Assembly (NCBI GenBank): GCA_900546915.1 | Contig: UREY01000024.1 | Location: 1 to 30,796 of the forward strand | Direction: 5' to 3' | Source: an uncultured Eubacteriales bacterium | GTDB lineage: Bacteria > Bacillota > Clostridia > Oscillospirales > Oscillospiraceae | DNA: 30,796 nucleotides | Notes under the pieces: model-generated | The model's input: only the letters and a program-made list of their open reading frames with translations | Told to the model about the DNA's origin: nothing | The model's database searches: none | Position numbers and translations under genes: made by a program | Shown: positions 1 to 7,221 of the stretch, piece by piece | Layout: each line of letters opens with the position of its first letter | How positions within the stretch are numbered: position 1 is the stretch's first letter

Positions 1-2326
1 AGTCTGGGAAGGAATCATGCAGTGCACACAGCGTGTCAATTGTTTCTTTTCTCTCGGCAAGCTCCTGGGTATTTGATAAGTTAAAGAGGCCTTTCGCATA
101 TGCCGATGCAATTTCGATATTGTCGGGGTCATCTTTGCATAGTGCCCTCAGCTTTTGAATCGCCTCGACGCATCTTGCGCTCGACTGCAAAGCGCTCACA
201 TTGACCAAAATTTTGCTATACAAAGATATCAGCAGCCGGTCCTCGCATGAGAATTGGAAGAAGAAAGACCAAAAACCGTCCTGCCCGGCCAGCGCCTCCG
301 GATAGTCTCGAATCAAACGGTAGAGGAAGATGAGCCGCTCCAGCTGCGTTTCCCAGCCGGTGGGGAAGAGCAGGGGCCATGTTTGCGCTTCAATCACATG
401 GCGGAAGACGAAGTACTCTCCCACCAAATCCGGCCGCACCGCCGCCAGGTTTCCGTCTGCCTGAAGCAGCCCGGCCTGGCGGGCAAAGTCCTGCTCCGAA
501 ATCACGGAACCGAGTTTTTGGGTCTCCTGGCACAGGCTGTCCCAGAGCCTGGGATAACCGTTTTGAAGCTCCTCCAGAGACAGCTCTCCGCAGATGGTGG
601 CTACCGCCTGGATTTGCCGCACCGCAAGGCGCAGGCGCTGATTTTGGCCGCCTGCCAGCTGGCAGATTTTGCTGTTAGTGTAGTCCTGCTCCCGGTCCAG
701 CACATACTGAAGGATTTGTTTCCGGTCCCACTGGGTGGGGTCCTTTCCCTGCACCCATGCGTCCGCCACAAACAGCGCGTACAGCGGCCGCTGCAGCTCC
801 GGGTCCACCGTCTGCAGCGCTTGCAGGAGCGATTGGATCTCTTCCGGTTTCCAGGCTTTGCCCCATGCTTCAATATAGTTTTGCAGGATTGTTTGCAGTT
901 CCGCCTCTTGCAAGGGCTGCAGGGCCAGAAACGGCTCCCGGTAACAGAGTGCTTTTGCAATCCGGGAGCGCTGCATGGCGCCCTGTAACTGACTGCCCCA
1001 GGAGGATTCCTCGCAGCTCTGCCCGTCTCGCTCGATGAGGAGAACGCGCAGGGGCGTGCTGCGCCTCTGCCCCTCCAGCTCCTCCAGCCAGCGGCCGATG
1101 ACGCCTACATAAGCCTGGGCGTAATCGGCCACCAGGAGGGCGCCCCGGCCGGCGTGGAGCGGCAGCTTCTCCAGGGTGCGGTAGCTTGACGATGTTAAAT
1201 ACTGCACCGTCCAGCCTTGACCTTTCAACTCTTCCGCCGCCTCAAACACCAGGCGGCTTTTGCCCGCGCCGCCGGGGCCTGTTACGGCCCACCATTTCAG
1301 GGGCTCCGACGAATGAAAAAACGCCTGCAATTGACGCCGCTCCTGTTCCCGCCCGGTGAAGGGGATGTACTTTGCGTTATAGGCAAACCGGCTGGACGGC
1401 GGAGCCGAGAGCATACTCAAGGGGCGTGTCAGACTCTGATAGGCCGGGGGATTCGTCTCCTCCAGCAGCTTCTCCAGGATGATGCGGACGGCTTCATGTC
1501 TGCCCTTGGGATAGACTATGGCTTGGATGTGAAACGTCTCGCTCAGCTCGCGGAGCCGGCTGTCCCGCTCCTTCCGGGCGCATCCCACAATGGCAAAGTG
1601 CGTCAGCCCCGGCTCCATCACCTCCTGCAGCAGCGCCATAGTGCGGTCGTCCTTCAGGCTGCACCCCAGAAACAGCACGGAACGATTCTGAAACCACGCC
1701 TTCAACTCCTTCCACAAATCCCCCTCCGGGTTGTAGGCGTTATTGTATTGCTCCCTGGTCCACACGATGGAGCCGGATTCCACCATGGTCTCGTCCACGT
1801 CGCCATGGAGCTTGAACAGACCGTGCCCGTACTCCTGGCGCATTTGATGCAAAAGCTCTTGCCGTCCCGGGAGCACCGTATGTGCAAAGGGATGTCCCAG
1901 ATCCCCGTAAACCCGCTCCAGAATCCGATCGAAGTTTGTGGTAATCACCGGACTTTGGGGGAACAGCAGCGGCAGCAAATACACCGCTTCCCCCGGCAGA
2001 TCCGCTTCATGGGCTTTCAGCTTTTCGGAGGAAAAGACCTTCTGCATGCATTGCACCAGCCGGGTTTTACCCAAAAGCTCCTCCAGCCTTTGGGCCGCGT
2101 CCAGCGGCTCCTGCTTCGCCAGCTGCAGGACCTGCTTCTGGCATGGAGTGTCGGTCACCCATCTGGCCATTTCCTTCAGGGCTTCAGCCCATTGGGGATA
2201 GGCAAAGGCGGACAGGCCCGCGCCTACAAAAGGAATCAACTGAGGCAGCTGTATCTTGAGCCGGTTCAATATCTGTTCATTTTGTGGATGGTATTGTAGT
2301 ATCTCCTCAAAAGTAAGCGGTGCCAT
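1..2326 (-). CDS. SIR2-STAND NTPase, putative anti-phage defence protein (C-terminus beyond window)
   Basis: The minus-strand frame is open from an ATG at 2326 to the left edge (775 codons), so the 3' end is missing. Residues ~20-290 form a SIR2-like NAD-hydrolysing domain: GAGLS at 35-39 (NAD-binding loop), TTNFD at 129-133, KLHGD at 172-176 with the presumed catalytic His174, and FLGCSLKDD at 219-227. Residues ~320-600 form a STAND-like P-loop ATPase: TGR-type entry at 324-326, Walker A GPGGAGKS at 350-357, Walker B LLVADY ending at D401, and a sensor-like LLIERDG at 429-435. From ~700 onward helical, TPR-like sequence begins. In known SIR2-STAND (Avs-type) systems the C-terminal repeats sense a phage protein, the NTPase oligomerises, and SIR2 depletes NAD+, aborting infection. 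That role is inferred here. The start is supported by GGAGGA 8 nt upstream and a promoter further up. Confidence 0.85.
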   Translation of the reverse strand, partial: MAPLTFEEILQYHPQNEQILNRLKIQLPQLIPFVGAGLSAFAYPQWAEALKEMARWVTDTPCQKQVLQLAKQEPLDAAQRLEELLGKTRLVQCMQKVFSSEKLKAHEADLPGEAVYLLPLLFPQSPVITTNFDRILERVYGDLGHPFAHTVLPGRQELLHQMRQEYGHGLFKLHGDVDETMVESGSIVWTREQYNNAYNPEGDLWKELKAWFQNRSVLFLGCSLKDDRTMALLQEVMEPGLTHFAIVGCARKERDSRLRELSETFHIQAIVYPKGRHEAVRIILEKLLEETNPPAYQSLTRPLSMLSAPPSSRFAYNAKYIPFTGREQERRQLQAFFHSSEPLKWWAVTGPGGAGKSRLVFEAAEELKGQGWTVQYLTSSSYRTLEKLPLHAGRGALLVADYAQAYVGVIGRWLEELEGQRRSTPLRVLLIERDGQSCEESSWGSQLQGAMQRSRIAKALCYREPFLALQPLQEAELQTILQNYIEAWGKAWKPEEIQSLLQALQTVDPELQRPLYALFVADAWVQGKDPTQWDRKQILQYVLDREQDYTNSKICQLAGGQNQRLRLAVRQIQAVATICGELSLEELQNGYPRLWDSLCQETQKLGSVISEQDFARQAGLLQADGNLAAVRPDLVGEYFVFRHVIEAQTWPLLFPTGWETQLERLIFLYRLIRDYPEALAGQDGFWSFFFQFSCEDRLLISLYSKILVNVSALQSSARCVEAIQKLRALCKDDPDNIEIASAYAKGLFNLSNTQELAERKETIDTLCALHDSFPD

Positions 2327-2358
2327 AATAGTAGTCCTCCTCTCAAGCCTTTGAAGCA

Positions 2359-2387
2359 AATTTACCATATCCAACCGGTTTTGACAA
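2359..2387 (-). promoter_or_regulatory. Promoter of the SIR2-STAND gene
   Basis: On the minus strand, -35 TTGTCA (2382-2387) and -10 TAAATT (2359-2364) are separated by 17 bp. The -10 is about 30 bp upstream of the start codon. The promoter lies just after the terminator of the preceding gene, so the SIR2-STAND gene appears to be transcribed independently. Confidence 0.55.
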
Positions 2388-2399
2388 GACCCGGCATGC

Positions 2400-2436
2400 A
2401 AAAAACCTCCCCGGCAGGCGCCTGCCGGGGAGGTTT
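2400..2436 (-). terminator. Rho-independent terminator after the deacetylase-like gene
   Basis: A perfect 32-bp inverted repeat (2404-2435), GC-rich in its centre, is followed on the minus strand by a run of six T (complement of 2400-2405). It begins about 10 bp after the stop codon of the upstream gene. Confidence 0.9.
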
Positions 2437-2446
2437 CCCAGAATAT

Positions 2447-3775
2447 TTACTTCGGACGGTCCGGGGAGAGGATTTGGGCGGCGTCAAACAAATCCGCCAC
2501 CAAATCGGCCTCCTGGGTGATGCGGGTGCCGTTGATGGTGCGGCGGGCCTGGTGCACATAGGTATCGGCAATCTGGACCCAGCTGGTGACGCTGGAATCC
2601 AGGGCGCAGAAGTAACGGAAGCCTGCCTCATAAAGGGTTTGGAACTTTGCGCCCTCATAGGAATCCAGGTCGCTGCCGTTGGCATAGAAGAGGATGTTCA
2701 CCGAGCCCAGAACCGGCTCCAGGGCGTCTTCCCACTGCTTGACGTCCTGGGCCACTTCTTCGTCCGACGCCTCGCCGTAGCCGATGCCGCCGTAGGTGAA
2801 GCTGGCAAACTCATAGCCCGTATCCAGCAGGCACCGGGCCGCAGCCTTGGCGGAGGATTGCTCCGTCTCGTCTGTGATGTCATAGCCCAGGGGAGAGGGA
2901 TCTCCCGAGATGCCCAGAACGGCCCGGGCGCCCCGGTATGAGAAGTCGGGGTGCTCTGCCAAGAAGCGCTCTAAAATCGAGACGAAATCATACGAGCCGG
3001 TTACCCGGTTGCCGTCTGCGTCCAGGTACTCGCAGAGGATCTCGCCGCCGCTTCCGGCCACCAGCCGCCTGGCGAAGCCGTCGGCGGCCAGCTCCGCCGT
3101 ATAATGGAGCGGCACCAGGGAGAGGATCAGCGGCTTTTTCCCCTCCGGAAGGAGGATTTTTCCGGCTTTGTATACGCCGGTCTCATCGGGCGCGGCCAGA
3201 TCCTCCATGGAGACCAGCACGTATCCCTTTTCATAAAGCTGGTCCAGAATTGCGGAGAACTCGGAGGTGGTCAGGCTGTTTCGGTCGTAGTAATCTGCGT
3301 TGTCGTCTCCGTCAAAGGCGCGGGAGGGGTCGGCAATGAGAGGCTGGAAGGAAATCAGGGGAATTTCTCCCACATCCTCCCAGACCGTCAACCCCTCTTT
3401 GGCCGCTGTGTAGTCGGCGACGGCTTGGGCGACCCGGTCATCCTCGCCGGTGCAGGTGCCCAGAAGGGTCAGCGCGCCGTCATAGTCGTATTGCGCGGCG
3501 AGGATTGCCGCTTCGGCCAAAAGCGTTTGGTTTTCCTCGTTGCTCGGCGCGGTCTGCCCGGTTGCGGCGCCGGCGGAGGGATCGGTTTTGTCATTCCGGC
3601 TGATCAGCTTGACGCCCCCGATGATGAGGGCGATGATTGCCGCGATGCCCAATAGGAGCAGCAATAGCGGGAGGTAAGCCTCCTTGAATTTCTGCCAGGG
3701 GGTCTTTTTCCGGCGCTTCCGGCGCACAGGGGGTCTGTCGTAGTAGTCCTGTGTGTCATGATTCTGTGGACTCAT
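2447..3775 (-). CDS. Membrane-anchored polysaccharide-deacetylase-like protein, probably catalytically inactive
   Basis: 442 residues: a basic cytoplasmic N-terminus (KKTPWQKF near 23-30), one transmembrane helix (~36-53), a linker, then an extracellular domain. The domain resembles clostridial polysaccharide deacetylases (NodB fold), with LIADPSRAFDGD at ~146-157, a TTSEF.AILDQLYEKGYVLV segment, and a GKKPLILSL strand at ~212-220. Catalytic positions differ from the family as I remember it. The usual Asp-Asp after the LS strand reads VPLHYT (221-226), the early His position is Gln (ISFQPL, 141-146), and the later TGYEG-type motif is replaced by ISGDPSP. It is likely a pseudoenzyme or wall-binding relative. 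The start was chosen at 3775 because an alternative ATG at 3802 lies only a few bases from the predicted transcription start. Confidence 0.65.
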   Translation of the reverse strand: MSPQNHDTQDYYDRPPVRRKRRKKTPWQKFKEAYLPLLLLLLGIAAIIALIIGGVKLISRNDKTDPSAGAATGQTAPSNEENQTLLAEAAILAAQYDYDGALTLLGTCTGEDDRVAQAVADYTAAKEGLTVWEDVGEIPLISFQPLIADPSRAFDGDDNADYYDRNSLTTSEFSAILDQLYEKGYVLVSMEDLAAPDETGVYKAGKILLPEGKKPLILSLVPLHYTAELAADGFARRLVAGSGGEILCEYLDADGNRVTGSYDFVSILERFLAEHPDFSYRGARAVLGISGDPSPLGYDITDETEQSSAKAAARCLLDTGYEFASFTYGGIGYGEASDEEVAQDVKQWEDALEPVLGSVNILFYANGSDLDSYEGAKFQTLYEAGFRYFCALDSSVTSWVQIADTYVHQARRTINGTRITQEADLVADLFDAAQILSPDRPK

Positions 3776-3812
3776 GGGCTTTTCCCGCCTTTCTCTTTGC
3801 ATCTTTACACAC

Positions 3813-3841
3813 ATCATATCGAATGAGAGCGAATTTTGCAA
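3813..3841 (-). promoter_or_regulatory. Promoter of the deacetylase-like gene
   Basis: Minus-strand -35 TTGCAA (3836-3841), 17-bp spacer, -10 TATGAT (3813-3818). Expected transcription start is near 3806, leaving a ~30-nt leader to the ATG at 3775. Confidence 0.7.
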
Positions 3842-3895
3842 TGGGGGACGGAGAAAAAAGTGAGAAAGTACGCATAAATTTTCTGTTAACGGCAT

Positions 3896-3940
3896 AACGC
3901 GGCGGAGCATGCTGTGCGTCATAGCATGCTCCGCCGCGTT
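3896..3940 (-). terminator. Strong hairpin at the 3' end of the ribF operon
   Basis: Perfect 18-bp arms (3896-3913 and 3923-3940) with a 9-nt loop, 22 bp after the ribF stop. The following minus-strand sequence has no clean T-run, so it may be a terminator or a 3'-end stabilising structure. Confidence 0.55.
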
Positions 3941-3961
3941 CTTTCCGGATGGATGCCGTGC

Positions 3962-4882
3962 TTACCGAAGCGGCTCCTTCCGTGCATCGGGGAAGCCGGC
4001 AAAAAAGGCTCGGGTTTGGTCTGCGTTTGTATGGATCTCTCTTTGGAGGGCCTCCAAACCGGCAAAGCGCCGCTCTCCCCGGAGGTAATGCCACAGCTCC
4101 AGGGTGACCGGTTGGCCGTACAGGTCTCCGGCGTAGTCCAAAAGCCAGGGCTCGATGGTGAGAGACCGGCCGTTTACGGTGGGGCGGGTCCCGATGTTGG
4201 TCACGGCCAGATAAGTACCCTCCGCCGTCCGGGCCCGGCAGGCGTAAACCCCCTTGGGCGGCAGTAGAAGCTCCCGGGAGACCTCCAGATTGGCCGTGGG
4301 AATTCCCAAGGTCCGGCCCAGGTGCGCGCCGGAAACCACGGTGCCGGTCATTTGATGGGGATGGCCCAAAAACCGGCGGGCCCGGTCCAGATCTCCGGCC
4401 TCCAGCAGCGTCCGGATGTAGGTGGAGGAGACGGTGATTCCCTCCAGCCGGTACTCCGGAATCACGGCGCAGCCAATACCCGCTTTGGCGCAGGCTTCCA
4501 AGAGCAGGGCCGCCGTTCCGCCGCCTCCGGCGCCGAAGCGAAAGTCGTGCCCGCAAATCAGAGCGATGCTGTGGTACCGTTCCAGCAGAACCGTTTGAAA
4601 AAAGATATCCCAGGGCATGTCCCGCATGGCCGGGTCAAAATGGACGGTCAGGATTTCGTCGATGCCGTAAAGCTCCTTCATCAGACGGGCCCGATCCTCC
4701 GGCGCGCTCAGAAGAGAGACCGGCTTCCCCATGACCAGGGAATCGGGATGATGGTCGAAGGTCAGAGCGGCGGCGCGGCAGCCCAACCGGTCCGCTTCCT
4801 GACGGCACCGGGCCAGAAGACGGCCGTGGCCCAGATGAACGCCGTCAAAAAAACCCAGAGCCATGACGCGCGACTGGTTCAA
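3962..4882 (-). CDS. ribF: Bifunctional riboflavin kinase / FAD synthetase
   Basis: 306 residues, full length for the family. It phosphorylates riboflavin to FMN and adenylylates FMN to FAD in the cytoplasm. The N-terminal nucleotidyltransferase half carries GFFDGVHLGH (10-19), GHDFRFG (111-117) and SSTYIR (152-157). The C-terminal kinase half carries GIPTANL (193-199), a TNIGTRPTV stretch and DYAGDLYG. The start is taken as TTG at 4882 because GAGGTGA sits 6 nt upstream, whereas the first ATG (4864, MALGFF) has no ribosome-binding site. The TTG begins one base after the truB stop, so the two are probably translationally coupled. It is the last gene of the rimP-nusA-infB operon, a usual place for ribF in Firmicutes. 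Confidence 0.93.
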   Translation of the reverse strand: MNQSRVMALGFFDGVHLGHGRLLARCRQEADRLGCRAAALTFDHHPDSLVMGKPVSLLSAPEDRARLMKELYGIDEILTVHFDPAMRDMPWDIFFQTVLLERYHSIALICGHDFRFGAGGGGTAALLLEACAKAGIGCAVIPEYRLEGITVSSTYIRTLLEAGDLDRARRFLGHPHQMTGTVVSGAHLGRTLGIPTANLEVSRELLLPPKGVYACRARTAEGTYLAVTNIGTRPTVNGRSLTIEPWLLDYAGDLYGQPVTLELWHYLRGERRFAGLEALQREIHTNADQTRAFFAGFPDARKEPLR

Positions 4883-4883
4883 A

Positions 4884-5759
4884 TCAGCTCACCTCAAAAA
4901 AACTTTTTATGGTCTTCATGACGGCTCCGTCGCACTGTCCCAGTGCCAGAAATTCGGAAGCGCCATAAAGCCGGTAGGAGCCGGGCGCCAGGGGGAGGGA
5001 AAAGGCGGCTCCGTTGCGGCAGGCCTTTTCCTGCCGGGGCGTCAGGTGTACCGGCGGACAGTTCTGGAACATAGAATCGATGGGAAGCAGGAGGGACGAC
5101 ACGTGTTCCCCGGCCTCCGCCCGGTCCAGAAGAAGCTGCAGGGGGACGGCTTGCTCCAGGGTGTACGTTCCGGCCCGGCTCCGGCACAGAGCGGCCATGC
5201 AGCCGCCGCAGCCCAGAGCCAGACCGATGTCCCGACAAAGCGTCCGAATGTAAGTACCTTTTGAACACACAACCCGCAGGCGGCAATCCTCGCCGGTAAA
5301 CTCCAGCAGCTCCAAACGATGGATGGTAATCGGCCGGGGCTGCCGCGGGACCTCCCGGCCCTGGCGGGCCAGCTCATAGAGCTTCCGGCCGTTCACTTTT
5401 AGGGCGGAGTACATGGGAGGAATTTGGGTTTGCGGTCCTAAAAACCGGGATAAAACGGAGGTCAATTCCTCCCGAGTGACATGGACGGGCCGCCTTTCCA
5501 GGACACGGCCGGTGATATCCTCGGTGTCGGTCAGCAGGCCCAGGCGCAGGGTGGCGAGATATTCCTTGTCGGCGCCTTCAAAAAATTCCACGGCCCGGGT
5601 GGCCCGGCCGACAAAGATGGGCAGCACGCCGGTTGCCATGGGGTCCAGCGTTCCTCCGTGCCCAATGCGCCGGGTATCAAACACCCGGCGCAGCCGCGCC
5701 GCCACATCCTGGCTGGTCCAGCCCTGGGGCTTGTCAATCGGAATGATGCCGGTGGCCAT
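4884..5759 (-). CDS. truB: tRNA pseudouridine-55 synthase
   Basis: 291 residues. Converts U55 in the T-loop of tRNAs to pseudouridine. The N-terminal IPIDKPQGWTS motif and GGTLDPMATGVLPI (36-49) are present, with catalytic Asp39. A KEYLATLRLG strand, a CSKGTYIRTL motif and a C-terminal PUA-like region follow. The ATG at 5759 is preceded by AAAGGAGG. A longer in-frame extension to 5801 lacks a ribosome-binding site. It lies between nrnA and ribF in the operon, the common Firmicutes arrangement. Confidence 0.95.
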   Translation of the reverse strand: MATGIIPIDKPQGWTSQDVAARLRRVFDTRRIGHGGTLDPMATGVLPIFVGRATRAVEFFEGADKEYLATLRLGLLTDTEDITGRVLERRPVHVTREELTSVLSRFLGPQTQIPPMYSALKVNGRKLYELARQGREVPRQPRPITIHRLELLEFTGEDCRLRVVCSKGTYIRTLCRDIGLALGCGGCMAALCRSRAGTYTLEQAVPLQLLLDRAEAGEHVSSLLLPIDSMFQNCPPVHLTPRQEKACRNGAAFSLPLAPGSYRLYGASEFLALGQCDGAVMKTIKSFFEVS

Positions 5760-5803
5760 AGGGCCTCCTTTCCCAAGCGCGGCGGACAGACGCCGGTACA
5801 TAA

Positions 5804-6763
5804 CTACGCTTGACTTAAAATTCCCAGATTTCGCAGAGCCTGAAGCACCTGCTCCCGGGCTGCATCCTGCCCTGCGTGTAGGGTTGCCCCGGCGGCGCCC
5901 CGATGCCCCCCGCCGCCCAAGGCGGCGGCCACATGGGAGGCGTCATAGCAGGGCGCGGAGCGAATGGATATTTTCGTAGCGCCGTCGTCCAAGGTGCGGA
6001 ACGTAACGGCCAAATCTACGCCCTCCACATTCCGAGGAAAATTGGAAATGTCCTCCAGGTCATCCTCCGTGACGGCGGTTTCCCGCTCGATCTCCCGGGG
6101 AATGAGGCAAAGGGCGATCTTCCCGGCCTGCAACAGCTCCAGATGCTCAGCCAAATAGGCGTTGAGCCGCAGGCGGGGCAGGCGGGTGGTTTCAAAAAGC
6201 TGCCGGTTGATGGAATAGGCCTCCGCCCCTGCCTCCAGGCAGGCGGCCGCGACCCGAAGGGTGCGGGCGGTGGTGTTGGCGTAGCGGAAGCAGCCCGTGT
6301 CGGTGGAGACCGCCACATATAGGGCCTCGGCCATAGCCCGGTCCAGGCAGACGCCCAGAGCCCGCAAAATGCTGTATATGATCTCCCCGCAGGCGGCAGC
6401 CGAGGGATCGATCAGGCCCTCGGGCGCAAAGCCGGGGTTCGTGCCGTGATGGTCCAGAATGAAATCCACCGGTAGGTCTCCGGCCCCCTTGCAGAGCATC
6501 TCCCGCCCGGCCACATCCACACTGACTGTCATGGCCCCCGGCAGCGGGGACGGGCAGGTGAGCCCCTGCAGGTAGGGGCGGTATTTGTCCGTCAGCTGGG
6601 GGTTTTCCAAAACGGCCGCCTCTTTTCCCAGGGATCGCAGTCCCCGGCACAGTGCGGCGGCGGAGCCCACCGTGTCTCCATCCGGACGGCGGTGGGTCAG
6701 CAGCAAAAGGGTGTGCGCTTGCTGCAGGCGCTGGGCAGCCTCAGGTAGGGTCAGAGAGATCAT
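5804..6763 (-). CDS. nrnA: DHH-family nanoRNase / pAp phosphatase
   Basis: 319 residues. Degrades 2-5-nt RNAs and in many members also dephosphorylates 3'-phosphoadenosine 5'-phosphate. DHH-domain motifs: THRRPDGD (23-30), SVDVA with Asp83, and LDHHG (103-107). The C-terminal DHHA1 domain ends with the glycine-rich substrate motif ALGGGGHRGAAG. Several starts are possible (TTG 6781, ATG 6772, 6769, 6763). 6763 was chosen because AAAGGA lies 8 nt upstream. The start overlaps the 3' end of rbfA by 23 bp, consistent with coupling in the operon. Confidence 0.92.
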   Translation of the reverse strand: MISLTLPEAAQRLQQAHTLLLLTHRRPDGDTVGSAAALCRGLRSLGKEAAVLENPQLTDKYRPYLQGLTCPSPLPGAMTVSVDVAGREMLCKGAGDLPVDFILDHHGTNPGFAPEGLIDPSAAACGEIIYSILRALGVCLDRAMAEALYVAVSTDTGCFRYANTTARTLRVAAACLEAGAEAYSINRQLFETTRLPRLRLNAYLAEHLELLQAGKIALCLIPREIERETAVTEDDLEDISNFPRNVEGVDLAVTFRTLDDGATKISIRSAPCYDASHVAAALGGGGHRGAAGATLHAGQDAAREQVLQALRNLGILSQA

Positions 6764-7118
6764 CTTCATCATCCTTTGCAATATGCAGGGAGTTGAGCAA
6801 ATCCAACATATGAGCGCCCCGGGTGATGGAGTCGTCCTCCTGCCACTGGAGCTCCGGTGTATAACGGAGCTGGAGCGCGGCGCCCAGCTCCCGGCGCAGG
6901 TACCCTCCGGCGGACCGGAGGCCCTTCAGGGCCTCCGCCGCTTTGGACTTCTCCAGAAAACTGACGAAAACTTTGGCATAGCGCAGGTCCGGGGTGGTTT
7001 CTACACGGGTGACGGAAATCATGGTAGCTTGCACACGGGGGTCTTTTAACGTCCGCAGCAGATCGGCCAGCTCCCGCTGAATCTCTTCGTTGATTCGTCC
7101 AATTCGATTGGATGCCAT
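6741..7118 (-). CDS. rbfA: Ribosome-binding factor A
   Basis: 125 residues, typical length. Assists late 30S subunit maturation by binding pre-16S rRNA near helix 1. The family pattern is clear: an N-terminal RIGRINEEIQRELADLL helix, then the KH-like core with DPRV, ISVTRVETTPDLRYAKVFVS and a C-terminal LRYTPELQWQEDDS strand. ATG 7118 has GGAGGA 8-9 nt upstream. An upstream in-frame extension would run into the infB 3' region and is rejected. A hairpin separates it from infB. Confidence 0.95.
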   Translation of the reverse strand: MASNRIGRINEEIQRELADLLRTLKDPRVQATMISVTRVETTPDLRYAKVFVSFLEKSKAAEALKGLRSAGGYLRRELGAALQLRYTPELQWQEDDSITRGAHMLDLLNSLHIAKDDEDDLSDPT

Positions 7119-7187
7119 TTGGTACATCCTCCTCGTGGATAAGTTTTGTAACGGCTGTGCACCCGGGTTGCCTCCGGAGAGAAATTT

Positions 7188-7215
7188 CCGCCGCGCCGTT
7201 TTGGCGGTGCGGCGG
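7188..7215 (-). repeat. Intercistronic hairpin between infB and rbfA
   Basis: Arms 7188-7198 and 7205-7215 (outer 7 bp perfect, CCGCCGC/GCGGCGG) begin seven bases after the infB stop codon. On the minus strand the hairpin is followed by AAATTTC, not a T-run. It could attenuate read-through or protect the upstream mRNA end. It sits in the only gap over 100 bp in the operon. Confidence 0.5.
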
Positions 7216-7221
7216 ACAGAT

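Noticed and set aside
1217..2299. 360-codon plus-strand frame antisense to the SIR2-STAND gene
   Set aside because: The minus-strand frame has family motifs, a ribosome-binding site and a promoter. The plus-strand translation shows none of these and has shadow-like composition.
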